Of a DNA stretch of 8,521 bases, positions 5,540 to 8,521 are shown in pieces. The position numbers were made by a program, and so were the translations under genes. The stretch lies in contig JAILMZ010000080.1 in NCBI GenBank assembly GCA_024692105.1, forward strand, positions 1 through 8,521, read 5' to 3'. This DNA comes from Saccharofermentans sp. Its GTDB lineage: Bacteria > Bacillota_A > Clostridia > Saccharofermentanales > Saccharofermentanaceae. A model generated the notes under the pieces. That model was not told where the DNA came from, did no database searches, and worked only from the letters and a program-made list of their open reading frames with translations. How positions within the stretch are numbered: the stretch's first letter is position 1; every line of letters starts with the position of its first letter.

Positions 5540-6064
5540 ATCGCTAAGACAACTGAAAACCAGATGATCAACGACGCTATTAAGTTCGACAACGTTCGTC
5601 TTATCGACGCCGAAGGAGAGATGGTAGGTATCGTACCTATCGCCGAGGCAAGACAGAAAGCTGAAGAAGCAGGTCTCGATCTCGTTTGCATCTCACCGAA
5701 TCCCGACAACCCGGTTTGCAGGGTAATGGACTACAACAAGTTCATTTTCGAGAAGAAGAAGAGGGAGAAGGACGCAAAGAAGAATCAGAAGGAAACGGAA
5801 CTCAAAGAGATCGGATTGAAGCTCAACACTGATGTCCACGATATCGAAGTTAAGCGCAAGGCCGTAGTAAAGTTCCTTTCGAACGGCAACAGAGTCAAGG
5901 TCAACATCAGGTTCAGAGGTCGTGAGATGGCGTTCCAGAACAAAGGCTTCGAAGTGATGGAAAAGTTCGCTGAGGGCGTAAGCGAATACGGATCAGTCGA
6001 CAGACCGCCCAAGATCGAGGGCAGGAACATGGTCATGTACCTGTCACCGGCTAAGAAGAAATAA
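5540..6064 (+). CDS. infC: Translation initiation factor IF-3 (ATC start)
   Basis: IF3 binds the 30S subunit, keeps it apart from 50S, and checks start-codon choice. The start is taken as ATC at 5540, with a perfect AGGAGG (5526-5531) eight bases before it, giving IAKTTENQMINDAIKFDNVR, which lines up with family N-termini. The in-frame GTG at 5531 overlaps the ribosome-binding site, and an ATG at 5486 would start inside the attenuator, so both are unlikely. Rare AUU-type starts are a known infC trait linked to self-regulation by IF3. The 174-residue product shows the N-domain (VRLIDAEGEMVGI), the MDYNKF motif, a Lys-rich linker, then the C-domain with IRFRGREMAFQNKG and the tail VMYLSPAKKK. 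Length is normal. It leads the infC-rpmI-rplT operon. Confidence 0.93.
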   Translation: MAKTTENQMINDAIKFDNVRLIDAEGEMVGIVPIAEARQKAEEAGLDLVCISPNPDNPVCRVMDYNKFIFEKKKREKDAKKNQKETELKEIGLKLNTDVHDIEVKRKAVVKFLSNGNRVKVNIRFRGREMAFQNKGFEVMEKFAEGVSEYGSVDRPPKIEGRNMVMYLSPAKKK

Positions 6065-6085
6065 ATTATTTAGGAGGATATGAAA

Positions 6086-6283
6086 ATGCCTAAGCAGAAG
6101 ACACACAGCTCATCCAAGAAGAGATTCAAAGTAACAGGTACCGGTAAGGTCCTTCATAAGCAGTCCTTCAGAAGCCACATCCTGAGCAAGAGACCTACAA
6201 AGAGAATGAGACACCTCAGACACAGCCAGGTATGCTCAGATCAGAACGCGAAGATCGTCAAGAAGATGATCCCTTACGCATAA
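6086..6283 (+). CDS. rpmI: 50S ribosomal protein L35
   Basis: L35 is a small, very basic protein of the large subunit. The start is ATG at 6086, eight bases after AGGAGG (6072-6077), giving MPKQKTHSSSKKRFKVTGTG, the classic family opening. The ATG at 6080 is only two bases after that site and would add Met-Lys, so it is rejected. At 65 residues it fits the family. Signatures include HILSKRPTKRMRHLR in the middle and the tail IVKKMIPYA. It follows infC by 21 bases and precedes rplT by 26 bases, as in most bacteria. Its expression should follow the L20 leader. Confidence 0.96.
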   Translation: MPKQKTHSSSKKRFKVTGTGKVLHKQSFRSHILSKRPTKRMRHLRHSQVCSDQNAKIVKKMIPYA

Positions 6284-6309
6284 GTTTAGAGAATTAGGAG
6301 GACAAAGAT

Positions 6310-6663
6310 ATGTCAAGAGTAAAAAGAGGAATCCGCGTAAGAGCGCGTCATCATAAGATCATCAAGCAGGCAAAGGGTTACTGGGGCCACAAGAGCAAGC
6401 TCTTCAAGGTTGCTAACCAGCAGGTATTAAAGTCCGGTAACTACGCTTACAGAGACAGAAGAAACAAGAAGAGAGACTTCAGAAGACTCTGGATCATCAG
6501 AATCAACGCAGCTTGCCGTCTTAACGACATGAGCTACTCCAGATTCATGAACGGCCTCAAGAAGGCCGGCATCGAGCTCGACCGCAAGGTTCTCGCTGAC
6601 ATCGCTGTTACGGATGCAGCTGGCTTCACATCACTCGTTGAGAAGGCTAAGGCAGCTCTGTAA
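6310..6663 (+). CDS. rplT: 50S ribosomal protein L20
   Basis: L20 binds 23S rRNA early in 50S assembly and, in Firmicutes, is the repressor of its own operon through the infC leader. The 117-residue product has typical segments: [56 protein letters not shown] and the globular end [26 protein letters not shown] (6297-6302) lies seven bases before the ATG. It is the last gene of the operon and is followed by a strong terminator. A conserved L20 next to a leader with the expected switch layout supports feedback control. Confidence 0.97.
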   Translation: MSRVKRGIRVRARHHKIIKQAKGYWGHKSKLFKVANQQVLKSGNYAYRDRRNKKRDFRRLWIIRINAACRLNDMSYSRFMNGLKKAGIELDRKVLADIAVTDAAGFTSLVEKAKAAL

Positions 6664-6687
6664 TTCATTTAAGCAATTTGCTTACAC

Positions 6688-6716
6688 ACCCCCGAAGTTA
6701 AGCTTCGGGGGTTTTT
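6688..6716 (+). terminator. Intrinsic terminator after rplT
   Basis: A perfect ten-base stem, ACCCCCGAAG (6688-6697) with CTTCGGGGGT (6703-6712), has a five-base loop TTAAG and ends in a five-T run (6712-6716). It closes the infC-rpmI-rplT operon 24 bases after the rplT stop. Confidence 0.95.
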
Positions 6717-6735
6717 GTTTGGTTGAGTACGCGAT

Positions 6736-7101
6736 GTTCGCCAGTAAACTTCGCTCTTTAGCGAACATGTGAGCGAACAATACACGTTTAAGTAATCACA
6801 ACTCCAGGAGTTCGCCAGAAAAGTTCGCTGTTTGGCGAACATGCGAGCGAACAATACACGCTTATGTAATTACAACCCCAGGAGTTCGCCAGTAAAGTTC
6901 GCAGTTTGGCGAACATGTGAGCGAACAATACACGCTTATGTAATTACAACCCCAGGAGTTCGCCAGTGAAGTTCGCTGTTTAGCGAACTCACGAGCGAAC
7001 TATCTACGCTTTAGTAACCCCAAACAAGGAAGTTCGCCTATAAACTTCGCCAATTAGCGAACCCCCAAGCGAACTTTTGTGGCATGTGTTATCATCTACC
7101 C
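6736..7101. repeat. Array of five 74-bp units with double-dyad TTCGC/GCGAA cores
   Basis: Units begin with GTTCGCC at 6736, 6810, 6884, 6958 and 7032: a strict 74-base period. Copies 2 and 3 differ at only three positions; copies 1, 4 and 5 are more diverged, mainly after unit position 43. In every copy TTCGC is at unit positions 2-6 and 15-19 and GCGAA at 26-30 and 38-42, so all 20 cores are intact. They form a nested dyad (outer 2-6 with 38-42, inner 15-19 with 26-30), capable of a hairpin or of binding dimeric proteins. No reading frame is credible here. Copy 5 is recognisable through about 7080 and then aligns loosely across the promoter and start codon of the next gene. It fills nearly all of the gap between the rplT terminator and that gene. 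Confidence 0.92.
7087..7101 (+). promoter_or_regulatory. Putative extended -10 promoter giving a leaderless mRNA
   Basis: TGT-TATCAT (7087-7095) is an extended -10 with five of six hexamer matches, preceded by TG to give the TRTGn form seen in Gram-positive promoters. The ATG at 7102 comes exactly six bases after the hexamer, the expected transcription start. No -35 box and no Shine-Dalgarno site are visible; the upstream space is occupied by the last TTCGC/GCGAA dyad. Confidence 0.5.
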
Positions 7102-7869
7102 ATGGTCATCACCAGCAAGGACAATCCTAAGATCAAAGCACTCACTGCTCTGCACAAGCGCGAGAACGCGCGCCGCGAGGGCGTTGTGTTCATTGAGGGC
7201 GAGAGGCTCTGCCGCGACGCGATCGAGTCGGGAGCGGCGATACGCGAGGTCGTGGTTACTGAGGAGAACGAGGACTGGGCAAAGGACTACGCAAGGGGTG
7301 CGGATGTAACTGTTGTCAGCGAGAGGTGTTTCGAGAAGATAGCGTCGACGGTGCATCCGCAGGGAATTGCCTGCGTCGTGGGCCAGCCGGACATGTCGGG
7401 CACGATACCTTTCAGGGGCGACGGCAAGGACATCTACTGCTACCTTGAGGATGTGCAGGACCCGGGCAACCTGGGGACGATCATAAGGACTGCCGACGCG
7501 TTCGATTTCACCGCGGTCATCATGAGCCCCGGCACATGCGACCCCTTCAACGAGAAGACGATCCGCGCCTCGATGGGGTCGGTCTGGCATCTGCCGCTGG
7601 TGACCAAGACCCCGGAGGATGCTTTCGCGTTCTGCTCGAAACGCTCCGTCTCAACACTTGCGATGCACCTCAAAGGCGACGAACTCTCCAAGGCCGACAT
7701 CACTCTGCCGGTCATGTATCTCATAGGCAACGAGGGCAGGGGCCTCACGGACGAGACCTCCGCAAGGTGCACCAAACTCGTCAGGATCCCGATGCCCGGC
7801 AAGGCCGAATCCCTCAACGCTGCGGCGGCTTCGTCCATCATGGGATACGTGCTGCAGACCCTGCGTTGA
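7102..7869 (+). CDS. SpoU/TrmH-family RNA 2'-O-methyltransferase
   Basis: The enzyme methylates a ribose 2'-OH in RNA using S-adenosylmethionine through a SPOUT trefoil knot; the target (a 23S rRNA or tRNA site) cannot be fixed from sequence. The 255-residue product opens MVITSKDNPKIKALTAL, the usual start of YsgA/RlmB-like proteins, followed by an L7Ae-like substrate-binding domain (VVFIEGERLCRDAI, 28-41). The SpoU motifs are all present: motif 1 DPGNLGTIIRTADAF (120-134; Asn123, Arg129), motif 2 IGNEGRGL (208-215; Glu211), motif 3 IPMPGKAESLNAAAASSI (229-246; Ser237, Asn239). An in-frame ATG at 7084 would add six unconserved residues and also lacks a ribosome-binding site. The position downstream of rplT is common in Firmicutes. 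Any control by the upstream repeat array is inference. Confidence 0.9.
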   Translation: MVITSKDNPKIKALTALHKRENARREGVVFIEGERLCRDAIESGAAIREVVVTEENEDWAKDYARGADVTVVSERCFEKIASTVHPQGIACVVGQPDMSGTIPFRGDGKDIYCYLEDVQDPGNLGTIIRTADAFDFTAVIMSPGTCDPFNEKTIRASMGSVWHLPLVTKTPEDAFAFCSKRSVSTLAMHLKGDELSKADITLPVMYLIGNEGRGLTDETSARCTKLVRIPMPGKAESLNAAAASSIMGYVLQTLR

Positions 7870-7932
7870 CTGTTTACATAATCATTTGGCCTTCTGCGCT
7901 CATTTTTTTAAATAATATTATCGCGTAAAAGA

Positions 7933-7941
7933 TGTTATAAT
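7933..7941 (+). promoter_or_regulatory. Extended -10 promoter of citrate synthase gene
   Basis: TGT-TATAAT (7933-7941) is a perfect extended -10, predicting a start near 7948 and a leader of about 43 bases. The -35 region has no TTGACA match but is very A/T-rich (7901-7920), which may act as an UP-like element. No clear terminator for the methyltransferase gene is seen between 7870 and 7932. Confidence 0.7.
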
Positions 7942-7990
7942 TTCATGGCTGAAATCATAAGCACAACTATGTGCAAAGAAGGAAGATGCA

Positions 7991-8521
7991 ATGGAACCCG
8001 ATAAGAAAGAAGAGATAATAGGCATGCTGACTGATGTGGCAAGCGTTAAGAGCCACATCGAACCTACTCTGTATACAAAGTACAACGTTAAGCGCGGCCT
8101 CAGGAACAATGACGGCACGGGCGTGCTCGTAGGACTTACCGAAGTCGGCGAGGTAATGAGTTATATCGTTGATGATGCAGACAGGATCCCGGTAGAAGGC
8201 AAGCTCTTCTATCAGGGATATGAGATCTCCGATCTTGTAAACGGTTTCTTCCCTCAGGGACGCTTCGGTTTTGAAGAGACTGCTTTCCTGCTCCTTACGG
8301 GAGACCTTCCCACCGAGAGCGATCTCGCAAGATTCAATGAGCTTCTGTCGAGCTCGAGACCTCTACCTCCGAACTTTACCGAGGACATGATCATGAAGGC
8401 ACCTTCGCCTGATATCATGAACAAGCTTGCACGTTCGGTCTTAGCTCTCTATTCATATGACGATAATCCGGATTCGACTGATATCCACAATGTCGTAAGA
8501 CAGTGCACAGAACTCATCGCG
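7991..8521 (+). CDS. Citrate synthase, N-terminal part (3' end outside window)
   Basis: Citrate synthase joins acetyl-CoA and oxaloacetate to form citrate. The frame runs open from ATG at 7991 to the window edge, 177 codons, with AAGGAAG (7979-7985) before the start. The protein begins MEPDKKEEIIGMLTDVAS; family features are YNVKRGLRNNDGTGVLVGLT (about residues 33-52), which resembles clostridial citrate synthases, and the strand-turn LFYQGYEISDLV (about 72-83) with EETAFLLLTGDLPT after it. The catalytic His and Asp residues lie in the missing part, so activity and the exact subtype (citrate or 2-methylcitrate synthase) cannot be judged. It has its own promoter and is not linked to the translation genes. 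Confidence 0.88.
   Translation, partial: MEPDKKEEIIGMLTDVASVKSHIEPTLYTKYNVKRGLRNNDGTGVLVGLTEVGEVMSYIVDDADRIPVEGKLFYQGYEISDLVNGFFPQGRFGFEETAFLLLTGDLPTESDLARFNELLSSSRPLPPNFTEDMIMKAPSPDIMNKLARSVLALYSYDDNPDSTDIHNVVRQCTELIA

Noticed and set aside
6736..7101. CRISPR array
   Set aside because: The whole 74-base unit repeats without unique spacers, and no cas gene is near; this is a tandem repeat array.
6736..7101. SOS (LexA) boxes, because CGAAC and GTTCG half-sites abound
   Set aside because: The Gram-positive box needs CGAAC, four bases, then GTTCG. Here the order is reversed within the dyad and the spacings are 6-7 bases.
7945..8004. 19-residue leader peptide overlapping the citrate synthase start
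   Set aside because: Its ATG lies only three bases after the -10 hexamer, upstream of the expected transcription start, and has no ribosome-binding site.

Overview
The window comes from a low-to-mid GC Gram-positive bacterium, most likely a member of the Clostridia. The basis is gene order: khpA-rimM-trmD-rplS followed by rbgA-rnhB is the Firmicutes ribosome-biogenesis cluster, and infC-rpmI-rplT is present with a Firmicutes-type L20 leader. Strong AGGAGG ribosome-binding sites and a clostridial-type citrate synthase agree with this. The genus cannot be named from the sequence alone.

Layout. (1) 1-1969: the tail of the RNA-binding KH protein gene khpA, then rimM, trmD and rplS packed on the + strand. 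A candidate L19 autoregulatory leader precedes rplS and a strong intrinsic terminator follows it. (2) 1970-3783: an accessory block that separates rplS from rbgA. It holds phased T-tracts, a gene for a predicted PD-(D/E)XK-like protein, a tandem pair of 49-bp palindromic repeats, and a convergent short-chain dehydrogenase gene on the - strand. (3) 3784-5331: rbgA and rnhB, coupled, divergent from the dehydrogenase gene. (4) 5332-6716: a sigma-A promoter, a structured L20-type leader with attenuator and antiterminator, infC starting at ATC, rpmI, rplT and a terminator. (5) 6717-7101: an array of five 74-bp repeat units, each carrying a double dyad of TTCGC/GCGAA. (6) 7102-7869: a SpoU/TrmH-family RNA methyltransferase gene whose promoter and start lie in the last repeat unit. 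(7) 7870-8521: a promoter and the first 177 codons of citrate synthase, cut by the window edge.

How the genes work together. Most serve translation. RimM, KhpA and RbgA act in ribosome assembly or RNA binding. TrmD and the SpoU enzyme modify RNA. L19, L35 and L20 are 50S proteins, and IF3 starts translation. RNase HII removes ribonucleotides from DNA. Citrate synthase begins a separate metabolic unit.

The most unusual signals are outside the coding regions. The main one is the 74-bp array, in which all 20 five-base cores are invariant while the linkers drift. Its last unit merges into an apparently leaderless promoter. The nuclease-like gene has the same promoter-to-ATG arrangement, and a 12-base piece of the array occurs upstream of it. 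The other is the twin palindrome that carries that gene's stop codon.
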